Assembly (NCBI RefSeq): GCF_018603905.1
Contig: NZ_JAHFZZ010000015.1
Location: 186,001 to 250,000 of the forward strand
Source: Nonomuraea sp. NEAU-A123
GTDB taxonomy: Bacteria > Actinomycetota > Actinomycetes > Streptosporangiales > Streptosporangiaceae
Reading direction: 5' to 3'
Length of the DNA stretch: 64,000 nt
Part shown: in pieces, positions 29,778 through 38,750 of the stretch
Layout: each line of letters opens with the position of its first letter
Position numbering within the stretch: the stretch's first letter is position 1
Notes under the pieces: model-generated
Database searches by the model: none
Told to the model about the DNA's origin: nothing
Seen by the model: only the letters and a program-made list of their open reading frames with translations
Translations under genes and position numbers: made by a program

Positions 29778-30734
29778 CGCCAAAAATGCGTTCTTGGCGG
29801 GGATGTCTGGGAGGCCGGAAATGTCGGTACGAGCCCGGTCCACCCAGGCATCCAGCTCCGCCCGTGCCTGCCTCATCGCCGGGTGCGCCCGCAGCAGCGT
29901 CAGAGCCTCTTCCAGGTCCGACTCCGCCACCGGCCCGGACAGCAGCTCGGCCAGCCGCGACGACGGCGCCGAGGCCAGCGCGTAGAGCACCGGCAGCGTA
30001 CGGATGCCCTCCCGCAGATCGGTCCCCGGCGTCTTGCCCGACTCCGTCGAGGTGGAGGCGACGTCGAGTAGATCGTCCCCGAGCTGCCAGGCCACCCCGA
30101 TCGCCTCACAGGCCCGGCTGAGCCGCTCCTCGACATCGGTGGGCGCCCCCGACAGCAGCGCCCCGAACCGGCCGGAGGCCGCGATCAGGGACCCGGTCTT
30201 GTCCGCCAGCACGCTGATGTAGTGCGCCACCGGGTCCTCGTCGCCGCGCGGTCCGACGGTCTCCCGGATCTGACCCTGTACGAGGCGGGAGAAGGTCTGG
30301 GCCTGGATGCGGATGAGATCCGGCCCGAGGTCCGCCAGGAGGTCGGACGCCTGGGCGAACAGGTAGTCGCCGGTGAGGATGGCCACGGTGTTGTCCCACC
30401 GGGCGTTGGCCGACGGGGAGCCCCGGCGTACCGGAGCCTCGTCCATGACGTCGTCGTGGTAGAGCGACCCGAGATGGGTCAGCTCGATGACCACGGCGCC
30501 GGGCACGACGCCCGGCGCCGACGGATCCCCGAACTGGGCCGCGAGCAGCAGCATCAGCGTGCGGAAGCGCTTGCCGCCCGCCTCGATGAGGTGCTTGGAC
30601 GCCTCCGTGACGAAGGCGTCCTCACTCTCCACCGACGAGCGCAGCAGCTTCTCGACCGCGGCCAGTCCGTTGGCCACGTCCTGCGCCAACCGTTCGTCCT
30701 CAATGGGAAGGTCAACCACGGGAGGCGCGGACAT
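29745..30734 (-). CDS. Polyprenyl diphosphate synthase (menaquinone side chain)
   Basis: A 329-residue trans-prenyltransferase. The first Asp-rich motif is LYHDDVMDEAPVRRG and the second LGDDLLDVAS; GGKRFRTLM is the substrate-binding loop. It elongates FPP/GGPP to the long-chain diphosphate used by MenA. The start lies 9 bases after the nuoN stop, so it is the last gene of the nuo transcription unit, which fits its role in making the quinone that Complex I reduces. Chain length is not deducible. Confidence 0.92.
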   Translation of the reverse strand: MSAPPVVDLPIEDERLAQDVANGLAAVEKLLRSSVESEDAFVTEASKHLIEAGGKRFRTLMLLLAAQFGDPSAPGVVPGAVVIELTHLGSLYHDDVMDEAPVRRGSPSANARWDNTVAILTGDYLFAQASDLLADLGPDLIRIQAQTFSRLVQGQIRETVGPRGDEDPVAHYISVLADKTGSLIAASGRFGALLSGAPTDVEERLSRACEAIGVAWQLGDDLLDVASTSTESGKTPGTDLREGIRTLPVLYALASAPSSRLAELLSGPVAESDLEEALTLLRAHPAMRQARAELDAWVDRARTDISGLPDIPAKNAFLALCDYVAERSG

Positions 30735-30743
30735 ACAGATCCC

Positions 30744-32330
30744 CTATCTGATGAACAGGCCGGATGCAGCCTGGTTGGCGAGGTCGAGCATGGGCTGCGG
30801 GAAGAGCCCCACTCCTACCGTAACCAGCAGCGAGATCGCGATGACGGCCACGGTCCCGGTACTGGGCACCGCGATCGAGGGGCCGTCGGCAGCCGGTTCG
30901 CTGAAGAACATCAGGACGATGACGCGCACGTAGAAGAACGCGGCGATCGCGGAGGCGATGACGCCCACCACGACCAGCCCGGTCATCCAGCCCCCGAGCG
31001 AGTCACCTGCCTCGGAGCCGCTGGCCAGCGCGGCGGCGAACACGGCGTACTTGCCGAAGAAGCCGCTCGTCAGCGGGATGCCGGCGAAGGCCAGCAGGAA
31101 GAACGCGAAGATCCCGGCCAGGATCGGCGCGCGCTTGCCCAGCCCGGCCCAGCGTGACAGGTGCCCCGCCTCGCCGCCGGGGTCGCGGACCATCGTGACC
31201 ACCGCGAACGCGCCGACCGTGGCGAGGCTGTAGACCAGCAGGTAGAACAGGATCGCCGACAGCGACTTGGAGTTCTGTGCGGTCTTGTCGAACGTGGCCA
31301 TGACGCCGATCAGCAGGAAGCCCGCGTGCGCGATCGAGGAGTAGGCCAGCATCCGCTTGATGTCGGTCTGCGTGATCGCCAGGATCGCGCCGACCACCAT
31401 CGTCAGGGCCGCGACGGCCCACATGACCGGCCGCCAGTCCCAGTCCATGTTGCCCAGCGCCACCCAGAACACCCGCAACAGCGCGCCCACGGCCGCGACC
31501 AGCGTGCCGGAGGCCATGAGCGCGGTGATGGGCGTGGGAGCACCCTGGTAGACGTCCGGCTTCCAGGCCTGGAACGGCGCCGCGCCGATCTTGAACAGCA
31601 GGCCGACACCGAGCAGCGACAGCCCGAGCAGCAGGATCGGGTCGAGCAGCGAGCCGGTGGCCAGGGCCTTGTTGATACCGGTGAACGACACGGTCCCGGC
31701 GTAGCCGTAGATCATGGCCGTGCCGTACAGGAAGAACGCCGAGGAGAACGCGCCCAGCAGGAAGTACTTCATCGACGCCTCCTGCGACAGCAGGCGGCGT
31801 CGGCGGGCCAGGCCGCACAGCAGGTACAGCGGCAGCGACATGACCTCGAGGCCGACGAACATGGTCAGCAGATCATGAGAGGCCGGGAAGAGCAGCATGC
31901 CGCCGACCGCGAACAGCACCAGCGGGTAGACCTCGGTGTGCGAGCCACCGGCGGCCTCGGCCTCCTCCTCGTCGGCACTGCCGGGCACGGCCGCCGCCGA
32001 GGCGACGAAGTGACCCTCGTCGTTGATCATCAGCACGCAGACGAACGACAGGACGAGGATGACGCCCCAGATGAACAGCGAGGGCCCGTCGACCGCGACC
32101 GCGCCCATGGCGACCGGCGCCGTCGGCACGGCGCCCTTGACCACCTGCAGGATGACCAGCGCGAACGCGCCGGCCAGCGACAGCAGGGTGAGGGGCACGT
32201 GGATCGACTTACGCAGGTAGCGCGGCGCGAACGCCTCTACGAGCACGCCGACGACGGCCGCGCCGAAGACCAGCAGCATCGGCGCCAGCGTGCCGTATTC
32301 GATGGTCGGCGCCACGACAGCGTCGTTCAC
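30744..32330 (-). CDS. nuoN: NADH-quinone oxidoreductase subunit N
   Basis: A 528-residue antiporter-like membrane subunit of Complex I with about 14 helices. The proton-channel lysines and glutamates are in GLEVMSLPLYLL, FKIGAAPFQAWKPDVYQGAP and TDIKRMLAYSSIAHAG. GTG start overlapping the nuoM stop (GTGA). Last nuo gene. Confidence 0.96.
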   Translation of the reverse strand: MNDAVVAPTIEYGTLAPMLLVFGAAVVGVLVEAFAPRYLRKSIHVPLTLLSLAGAFALVILQVVKGAVPTAPVAMGAVAVDGPSLFIWGVILVLSFVCVLMINDEGHFVASAAAVPGSADEEEAEAAGGSHTEVYPLVLFAVGGMLLFPASHDLLTMFVGLEVMSLPLYLLCGLARRRRLLSQEASMKYFLLGAFSSAFFLYGTAMIYGYAGTVSFTGINKALATGSLLDPILLLGLSLLGVGLLFKIGAAPFQAWKPDVYQGAPTPITALMASGTLVAAVGALLRVFWVALGNMDWDWRPVMWAVAALTMVVGAILAITQTDIKRMLAYSSIAHAGFLLIGVMATFDKTAQNSKSLSAILFYLLVYSLATVGAFAVVTMVRDPGGEAGHLSRWAGLGKRAPILAGIFAFFLLAFAGIPLTSGFFGKYAVFAAALASGSEAGDSLGGWMTGLVVVGVIASAIAAFFYVRVIVLMFFSEPAADGPSIAVPSTGTVAVIAISLLVTVGVGLFPQPMLDLANQAASGLFIR

Positions 32331-33886
32331 TGGCCGGCCCCCTTCTCAGCGATAGCCGGGTTGTCCACTTTCACGTTGACCAGCGTCTGGGTGACCGTGG
32401 GGTTGATCACGTCGAGCAGCGGCTTGGGGAAGAAGCCGAAGCCGATGATCAGCGCGACGAGCGGCGCGAGCACGACGATCTCGCGCACGTTCAGGTCCTT
32501 GAACGCCTTGACCGACTCGGCGGTCGGCCCGTTCATCGTCCGCTGCACCATCCACAGGATGTAGACGGCGGCCAGGATCACGGCGAGCGCGGAGACGATC
32601 GCCGCGACCGCGAGCGCACCGGACCCGAAGGCGGTGCTGGTGTAGGTGCCGATCATCACCATGAACTCGCTGACGAAAGACGACAGTCCCGGCAGCGACA
32701 GCCCGGCCAGACCGGCGATCAGGAAGAAGCCGGCCAGCAGCGGGGTGACCTTCTGCACGCCTCCGTAGTCGGCGATGTGCGGCGAGCCGCGCCGGGCGAT
32801 GAGGAACCCGGCGGCCAGGAACAGCGCGCCGGTGGCGAAGCCGTGGTTGACCATGTAGAGCGCGGCTCCGGACTGCGACACCTGCGACATGGCGAACACG
32901 CCCATCACGATGAAGCCGAAGTGCGAGATCGACGTGTAGGCGATGAGCCGCTTCATGTCGGTCTGCCCGATGGCCACGATCGCGCCGTAGATGATGCTGA
33001 TGACCGCGAGCACCACGATCGGCATCGTGAACGCCTTGGCCGCGTCGGGGAACAGCTCCAGGCAGAACCGGAGCATCCCGAACGTACCCACCTTGTCGAG
33101 CACGCCCACGAGCAGCACGGCGGCACCGGCCGGAGCCTGCGCGGCCGCGTCGGGCAGCCAGGTGTGCACCGGCCAGAGCGGCGCCTTGATCGCGAAAGCG
33201 ATGAAGAACCCGGCGAACAGCCACTTCTGCGTCGCGGGGTCCTGGATGGCGCCGACGAGCTCGGGGAACATGAAGGTGTTCTTGCCCGCGACCACGTACA
33301 GCGCGATGACCGCGACCAGCATGAGCAGGCCGCCGAACAGCGAGTACAGCAGGAACTTGACGGCCGCGTACGACCGCTGCGCGCCACCGTACGACCCGAT
33401 CATGAAGTACATCGGGATCAGCATGGCTTCGAAGAAGACGTAGAACAGGAAGATGTCGGTCGCCGCGAAGACGCCGATCATCATCGCTTCCAGCACCAGC
33501 AGCAGCGAGAAGTACGTCTTGACCGACCGCTTCGGGGTGATCAGTGTGCCGTCGGCACTCTGTGTGCCGTCGGCGTCGTGCCAGGAGGCGAGGATCACGA
33601 TCGGCACCAGCACCGCCGACAGCGCGATCAGGACGAGCGCGATGCCGTCGACGCCGACCCCGAACTTCACGCCGAAGCTCGGGATCCAGTCGTAGACCGC
33701 CTGGAACTGGAACCTGGGGCCGCCCGTCTTGAACTGGACCGCCACCACGAGCGTCAGCACCAGCACGACCAGGGACACCAGCAGCGTGACCTGCTTGGCC
33801 AGCTTGTCACTGCCCTTGGGGAGCAGAGCCACCACGATGGCGCCCAGGACGGGCACCGCCATGAGTATCGGGAGCCAGGGTGACAT
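32327..33886 (-). CDS. nuoM: NADH-quinone oxidoreductase subunit M
   Basis: A 519-residue proton-pumping antiporter-like subunit. FYVFFEAMLIPMYFMIG, IKAPLWPVHTWLPDAAAQAP and GQTDMKRLIAYTSISHFG are the canonical NuoM segments. Start ATG 33886 overlaps the nuoL stop by one base; an open frame continues upstream inside nuoL but is not used. Confidence 0.96.
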   Translation of the reverse strand: MSPWLPILMAVPVLGAIVVALLPKGSDKLAKQVTLLVSLVVLVLTLVVAVQFKTGGPRFQFQAVYDWIPSFGVKFGVGVDGIALVLIALSAVLVPIVILASWHDADGTQSADGTLITPKRSVKTYFSLLLVLEAMMIGVFAATDIFLFYVFFEAMLIPMYFMIGSYGGAQRSYAAVKFLLYSLFGGLLMLVAVIALYVVAGKNTFMFPELVGAIQDPATQKWLFAGFFIAFAIKAPLWPVHTWLPDAAAQAPAGAAVLLVGVLDKVGTFGMLRFCLELFPDAAKAFTMPIVVLAVISIIYGAIVAIGQTDMKRLIAYTSISHFGFIVMGVFAMSQVSQSGAALYMVNHGFATGALFLAAGFLIARRGSPHIADYGGVQKVTPLLAGFFLIAGLAGLSLPGLSSFVSEFMVMIGTYTSTAFGSGALAVAAIVSALAVILAAVYILWMVQRTMNGPTAESVKAFKDLNVREIVVLAPLVALIIGFGFFPKPLLDVINPTVTQTLVNVKVDNPAIAEKGAGQ

Positions 33887-35805
33887 CAGATGTTCCCAAC
33901 GAGGAGCAGGGCGCCTGCCAGGAGGGCAGCACCGAACAGGATGGACAGCGCGTAGGTTCTGGCGAAGCCCGTCTGGATCCGCCTGAGACGCCCCGAGGTC
34001 CCGCCGATGCCCGCCGCCAGGCCGTTGACCAGCCCGTCGACGCCGCGGTTGTCGAAGTACACCGCGAAGCGGGTCAGCCACTGGCCGGGACGCATGAACA
34101 GGGACTCGTTGAGCGCGTCGCCGAAAAGGTCGCGGCGGGCGAACGTGGTGAGGAACGAGCCGCGCGGCGCCACGGCGGGCACCTCGGCCCGGCCGTACCT
34201 GACCCAGGCGAAGCCCGCCCCGACGGCGACCAGCGCCAGCGTGGCGAGACCGGCCGTGCTGAACGGGTCGAACTCCGGCCTCTCCGACAGCGGGGGCGCA
34301 CCGACCGCCGGCGCCAGGAAGTCCATCAGCCGGTTGCTGAGGATCAGGTAGCCACCCAGGAAGACCGCGCCGATCGACAGGAGGATCAGCGGCCACGTCA
34401 TGACCGCGGGCGACTCGTGCGGGTGCGCGTCCTTCTCCCACCGCTTCTCGCCGAAGAAGGTCATGAAGACCATCCGCGACATGTAGAAGCCGGTGATGCC
34501 CGCACCCAGCACGGCCAGCCAGCCGAGGATCGGCTGGTGGTGGACCGCGGTCTCGATAATGCCGTCCTTCGTGAAATATCCGGACAGCAGGGGGAACCCG
34601 ATGATCGCCAGGTAGCCGACGAAGAACGTCACGAAGGTAAGCGGCATGAACTTACGCAGCCCGCCGTACTTCCGCATGTCCACTTCGTCGTTCATGGCAT
34701 GCATGACAGAACCGGCGCCAAGGAACATGTCGGCCTTGAAGAAGCCGTGCGTGATCAAGTGCCCGATCGCGAAGGCGTAACCCACCGGGCCAAGGCCCGC
34801 GCCGAGCATCATGTAGCCGATCTGCGACATCGTCGAGCCGGCCAGGCCCTTCTTGATGTCGTCCTTCGCGCAACCGATGATGGCACCGGCCAGCAGCGTG
34901 GCCGCGCCGACGATCGAGACGGCCAGCGCCTGCGCCGAGTCCGGCGGGAAGAAGAACGCGCCGGAGCGGACCACCAGGTAGACCCCGGCGGTGACCATGG
35001 TTGCGGCGTGGATGAGGGCGGAGACCGGGGTCGGGCCCTCCATCGCGTCGAGCAACCACGACTGCAGCGGAAGCTGTGCCGACTTGCCGCACGCGCCGAG
35101 GAGCAGCAGCAGGCCGATCGCGGTGATCGCGCCGCCGGACGGCGGGCTCTTGGCGATCTGCGCGCCCAGGTCGCTGAAGGTCAGCGTGTGGAACGTGGCC
35201 AGGATGATGAACATCCCGACCAGCAGCCCGAAGTCACCGACCCGGTTGACGATGAACGCCTTCTTGGCCGCCACCGCCGCCGAGGGCTTGAACTGCCAGA
35301 ACCCGATGAGCAGGTACGACGCCAGGCCCACGCCCTCCCAGCCGATGAACAGCCCCACGTAGTTGTGGGCCAGCACCAGCAGGAGCATCGCGGCGACGAA
35401 GAGGTTCAGATAGGAGAAGAACCGGCGCCGCTCGGGGTCGTGCGCCATGTAGCCGATCGAGTAGATGTGGATCAGCGATCCGACACCCGTGATCAGCAGC
35501 GCGAAGCTGATCGACAGCGGGTCGATCAGCAACCCCATGTCGACCATGCCGGGAATGAACTCGTACAGACGTACGGCCTGGCGGCGCTGATCAGCCGGCA
35601 GACCGATGAGCTCCAGGAAGGTCAGCACCGCCACGACGAACGAGGCGAGGGACATGGCCACGCCCAGCAGATGGCCCCACCGGTTCGTCATGCGTCCGAG
35701 GATCAGCAGGATCGCCGCACCCAGCAACGGGAAGGCGATCATCAGCCAAGAGGCCCCGATCATGCCGCCGGCGGTGTGCTGGACGATCTCAGCAGGAGAT
35801 TCCAC
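33886..35805 (-). CDS. nuoL: NADH-quinone oxidoreductase subunit L
   Basis: A 639-residue subunit, the most distal antiporter-like part with the long lateral helix at the C-terminus. FIGWEGVGLASYLLIGFW, SAQLPLQSWLLDAMEGPTPV, SALIHAATMVTAGVYL and CAKDDIKKGLAGSTMSQIG are diagnostic. GTG start, 10 bases after nuoK. Confidence 0.97.
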   Translation of the reverse strand: MESPAEIVQHTAGGMIGASWLMIAFPLLGAAILLILGRMTNRWGHLLGVAMSLASFVVAVLTFLELIGLPADQRRQAVRLYEFIPGMVDMGLLIDPLSISFALLITGVGSLIHIYSIGYMAHDPERRRFFSYLNLFVAAMLLLVLAHNYVGLFIGWEGVGLASYLLIGFWQFKPSAAVAAKKAFIVNRVGDFGLLVGMFIILATFHTLTFSDLGAQIAKSPPSGGAITAIGLLLLLGACGKSAQLPLQSWLLDAMEGPTPVSALIHAATMVTAGVYLVVRSGAFFFPPDSAQALAVSIVGAATLLAGAIIGCAKDDIKKGLAGSTMSQIGYMMLGAGLGPVGYAFAIGHLITHGFFKADMFLGAGSVMHAMNDEVDMRKYGGLRKFMPLTFVTFFVGYLAIIGFPLLSGYFTKDGIIETAVHHQPILGWLAVLGAGITGFYMSRMVFMTFFGEKRWEKDAHPHESPAVMTWPLILLSIGAVFLGGYLILSNRLMDFLAPAVGAPPLSERPEFDPFSTAGLATLALVAVGAGFAWVRYGRAEVPAVAPRGSFLTTFARRDLFGDALNESLFMRPGQWLTRFAVYFDNRGVDGLVNGLAAGIGGTSGRLRRIQTGFARTYALSILFGAALLAGALLLVGNI

Positions 35806-35815
35806 CAGTCACCTC

Positions 35816-36112
35816 TTAGTACTTCAGCAGGTTGGCGTCGTCTACCGACGCGGACCTGCGGGTTCGGAAGATCGTCACAATGATGGCCAGGCCGACCACA
35901 ACCTCGGCCGCGGCCACCACCATCACGAAGAACGCGATGATCTGGCCCTCGAGGTTGCCGTTCTGCCGGGCGAAGGCGACGAAAGCGAGGTTGCACGCGT
36001 TGAGCATGAGCTCGACGCACATGAACACCACGATCGCGTTGCGCCGGATGAGCACGCCCATCGCGCCGATGGCGAACAGCAGGCCCGACAGGACGAGGTA
36101 ATGGGTGGTCAC
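35816..36112 (-). CDS. nuoK: NADH-quinone oxidoreductase subunit K
   Basis: A 98-residue three-helix subunit. NAIVVFMCVELMLNACNLAF contains the conserved membrane glutamates of the proton path. GTG start overlapping nuoJ by 4 bases. Confidence 0.97.
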   Translation of the reverse strand: MTTHYLVLSGLLFAIGAMGVLIRRNAIVVFMCVELMLNACNLAFVAFARQNGNLEGQIIAFFVMVVAAAEVVVGLAIIVTIFRTRRSASVDDANLLKY

Positions 36113-36900
36113 TTGGACTCCTCCTCAACCGACTCAGCCGACTCAGCCGACTCGACGGCGGCCCTGTGCTTGATGGCCTCGGCGAGCTTCGGGTCCTCAG
36201 GGAGATGACCCTGCTCGACGTCGTACCGCGCGATGTAGCGGTTGACCGAGCCCTCCGCGACCGAGCCGTCGGGCAGCAGCGCCGGCATGTCGATGGCGTT
36301 GTTCCTGGCGTAGGTGCCGGGTCCGGGCAGCGGCGACGGGCGGCCGCCGAGGAACCGGGCGCGGGCCAGGTCCTTCTGCGTCGGCCGTACGGTCAGGCGC
36401 TCGCGGTGTGCCAGCACCATCGCGCCGAGCGCGGCGGTGATCAGCAGCGCCGAGGTGATCTCGAAGGCGAAGACGTACTTCGTGAACAGCAGCAGCGCCA
36501 GCGCGCGGATGTAGCCGGCCTGCCCGATGGCCGAGGCCAGCCCCGCCTCCTTGGCGAAGACCGCGTTGCCGATGGCCAGGATGACCAGCGCGGCGAACCC
36601 GACGGCGGCGAGCGCGGCCCAGACGCGCTGGCCCTTCAGCGTCTCCACGAGCGAGTCGGACGAGTCGACGCCGACCAGCATGAGCACGAACAGGAAGAGC
36701 ATCATGACGGCGCCGGTGTAGACGATGATCTGCACCGCGGCCAGGAAGGGCGCGTCCTGCACGGCGTACAGGACCGCGAGGCAGAGCATCACGGTGCCGA
36801 GCATCAGCGCCGAGTAGACGGCCTTCCGGTTGAACACCATGCCGAGCGCCGCGCCGACGGATACGACGGCGAGCACCCAGAACGTAATGGTCTCACCCAT
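36109..36900 (-). CDS. nuoJ: NADH-quinone oxidoreductase subunit J
   Basis: A 263-residue membrane subunit with five helices; AVQIIVYTGAVMMLFLFVLM is the conserved third helix with the pi-bulge region. The roughly 95-residue hydrophilic C-terminal tail, ending in Glu/Ser repeats (ESAESAESVEEES), is an actinobacterial extension. It overlaps nuoI by 8 bases. Confidence 0.96.
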   Translation of the reverse strand: MGETITFWVLAVVSVGAALGMVFNRKAVYSALMLGTVMLCLAVLYAVQDAPFLAAVQIIVYTGAVMMLFLFVLMLVGVDSSDSLVETLKGQRVWAALAAVGFAALVILAIGNAVFAKEAGLASAIGQAGYIRALALLLFTKYVFAFEITSALLITAALGAMVLAHRERLTVRPTQKDLARARFLGGRPSPLPGPGTYARNNAIDMPALLPDGSVAEGSVNRYIARYDVEQGHLPEDPKLAEAIKHRAAVESAESAESVEEESK

Positions 36901-37408
36901 TGGTCCGTCCCAGCCGGTAGTAGTCCTCTTCGGTCTCCCCGAGCCGCATGGGATGCGGAGGCTGCTCCATCCCCTGGGTCAGAGGCGCGAGCAGCATCTC
37001 CTTGGTGAAGATGAGGCTCTCGCGGTTGGTGTCGGCCAGCTCGTACTCGTTGGTCATCGTGAGGGCCCGGGTCGGGCACGCCTCGATGCACAGGCCGCAG
37101 AGAATGCACCGCAGATAGTTGATCTGGTAGGTGCGGCCGTAACGTTCACCCGGCGAGAAGCGCTCCGCGTCGGTGTTGTCGGCGCCTTCCACGTAGATGG
37201 CGTCGGCCGGGCACGCCCACGCGCACAGCTCGCAGCCGACGCACTTCTCCAGCCCGTCGGGCCAGCGGTTGAGCTGGTGCCGCCCGTGGAAGCGAGGCGC
37301 TGTAGGCCTCTTCTCCTCCGGGTAGTTGACCGTGACAGGCTTCTTGAACATGGTGTGGAAGGTGACCCCGAAGCCTTTGACGGGGTTCAGCCAATCAGTT
37401 AGTCCCAC
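36893..37408 (-). CDS. nuoI: NADH-quinone oxidoreductase subunit I
   Basis: A 171-residue peripheral subunit carrying clusters N6a and N6b: CVGCELCAWACP and CILCGLCIEACP. The GTG at 37408 is chosen because AAGGAG lies 7 bases upstream; an open frame extends further but lies within nuoH. It passes electrons from NuoG to NuoB. Confidence 0.96.
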   Translation of the reverse strand: MGLTDWLNPVKGFGVTFHTMFKKPVTVNYPEEKRPTAPRFHGRHQLNRWPDGLEKCVGCELCAWACPADAIYVEGADNTDAERFSPGERYGRTYQINYLRCILCGLCIEACPTRALTMTNEYELADTNRESLIFTKEMLLAPLTQGMEQPPHPMRLGETEEDYYRLGRTNG

Positions 37409-38750
37409 TGGGAATCTCCTTGTGCTGCACCCCGTGGTAGTGCGGCAGGTCGAGCGGCGGCACAGGGAAGCCACCGGCCGTTGGCTCGTCGGACAGCTCC
37501 TCGAACTCCGCCTCGACCTCCGCCTTCCTAGCTTCCTTGCGGCGCTGGTTCACGGTGTCGAACCGGGCCCAGATGCCGAGCGCACCGACGATGACGATCA
37601 CCGCGACCACCATGACGGGTGCCAGGCTGCCCTGGAAGCCGGCTTCGCCGTTCTTGACGTACATGACGGTCCGGATCGTGGCGACCAGCATGATCCACGC
37701 CAGGTTGACCGGGATGAGGACCTTCCACCCCAGCGACATGAGCTGGTCGTAGCGGACGCGCGGCAGCGAGGCCCGCACCCACACCACGAAGCAGAAGACC
37801 AGCACGAACTTGACGAAGAACCAGAGCAGCGGCCACCAGCCCTCGTTCGCCCCGGCCCAGAAGAACGTGATCGGGAACGGCGCCCGCCACCCGCCGAGGA
37901 ACAGCGTGATGGCCATCGCCGAGGCGACGAACGTGTGCAGGTATTCGCCCATCATGATCAGCGCGAACTTCAGCGACGAGGAGTACTCGGTCTGGAAGCC
38001 GCCGACCAGCTCGCCCTCGCCCTCGGGCAGGTCGAACGGGATACGGGCGGCCTCACCGAAAGCGCAGAACACGTAGATCAGGAACGACGGCAGCAGCAGG
38101 ACGACGTACCAGGAGGGCATCGACATGCCCCACAGCTCGCCGCCGGACGCCTGCGACTTGACGATCTCCGACGTCGACAGCGTCCCCGCGAACAGGAACA
38201 CGCCGACGAACGACAGACCCATCGCGATCTCGTACGAGACCACCTGCGCCGCCGACCTCAGCCCGCCCAGCAGCGCGTACGGCGAGCGCGACGACCAGCC
38301 GGCCAGCACCACGCCGTAGACCGAGATCGCGCCCATGGCCAGCATGAACAGCACGGCCACCGGCAGGTCGACCAACTGCAACGGCGTCCGCACGCCGAAC
38401 AGGTTGACCATCGGCCCGAACGGGGTGATCGAGAAGGCCAGGAAGGCCGGGATCACCATGATGACCGGGGCCATCAGGTAGAGCACCTTGTCGACGGTCC
38501 GCGGGAAGAGGTCTTCCTTCAGGCCCATCTTGATGCCGTCGGCCACCGACTGGAGCAGGCCGAACTTGCCGGCCCGGTTGGGGCCGATGCGGTTCTGCAT
38601 CCTGGAGATCAGCTTCCGTTCGAACCAGACGCCGAACAGGATGCAGAGCATCAGGAAGGCGAACAGCATCACGGCTTTGATGATCGTGATCCAGAGCGGA
38701 TCCTTGCCGAAGTCGGCAAGGGTCGGATCAGTCGCGAGAACAGGGATCAT
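37395..38750 (-). CDS. nuoH: NADH-quinone oxidoreductase subunit H
   Basis: A 451-residue membrane subunit forming the quinone chamber. RMQNRIGPNRAGKFGLLQS, FGEAARIPFDLPEGEGELVG and YSSSLKFALIMMGEYLH are diagnostic. The C-terminal 60 residues are a hydrophilic extension. It overlaps nuoG (ATGA) and nuoI. Confidence 0.97.
   Translation of the reverse strand: MIPVLATDPTLADFGKDPLWITIIKAVMLFAFLMLCILFGVWFERKLISRMQNRIGPNRAGKFGLLQSVADGIKMGLKEDLFPRTVDKVLYLMAPVIMVIPAFLAFSITPFGPMVNLFGVRTPLQLVDLPVAVLFMLAMGAISVYGVVLAGWSSRSPYALLGGLRSAAQVVSYEIAMGLSFVGVFLFAGTLSTSEIVKSQASGGELWGMSMPSWYVVLLLPSFLIYVFCAFGEAARIPFDLPEGEGELVGGFQTEYSSSLKFALIMMGEYLHTFVASAMAITLFLGGWRAPFPITFFWAGANEGWWPLLWFFVKFVLVFCFVVWVRASLPRVRYDQLMSLGWKVLIPVNLAWIMLVATIRTVMYVKNGEAGFQGSLAPVMVVAVIVIVGALGIWARFDTVNQRRKEARKAEVEAEFEELSDEPTAGGFPVPPLDLPHYHGVQHKEIPSGTN

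Noticed and set aside
33880..35883. 667-codon plus-strand open frame opposite nuoL
   Set aside because: Antisense shadow of a highly conserved gene; composition is Arg/Glu/Gln/His-rich and no domain is recognisable. The same holds for the long antisense frames across nuoG, nuoH and nuoD.
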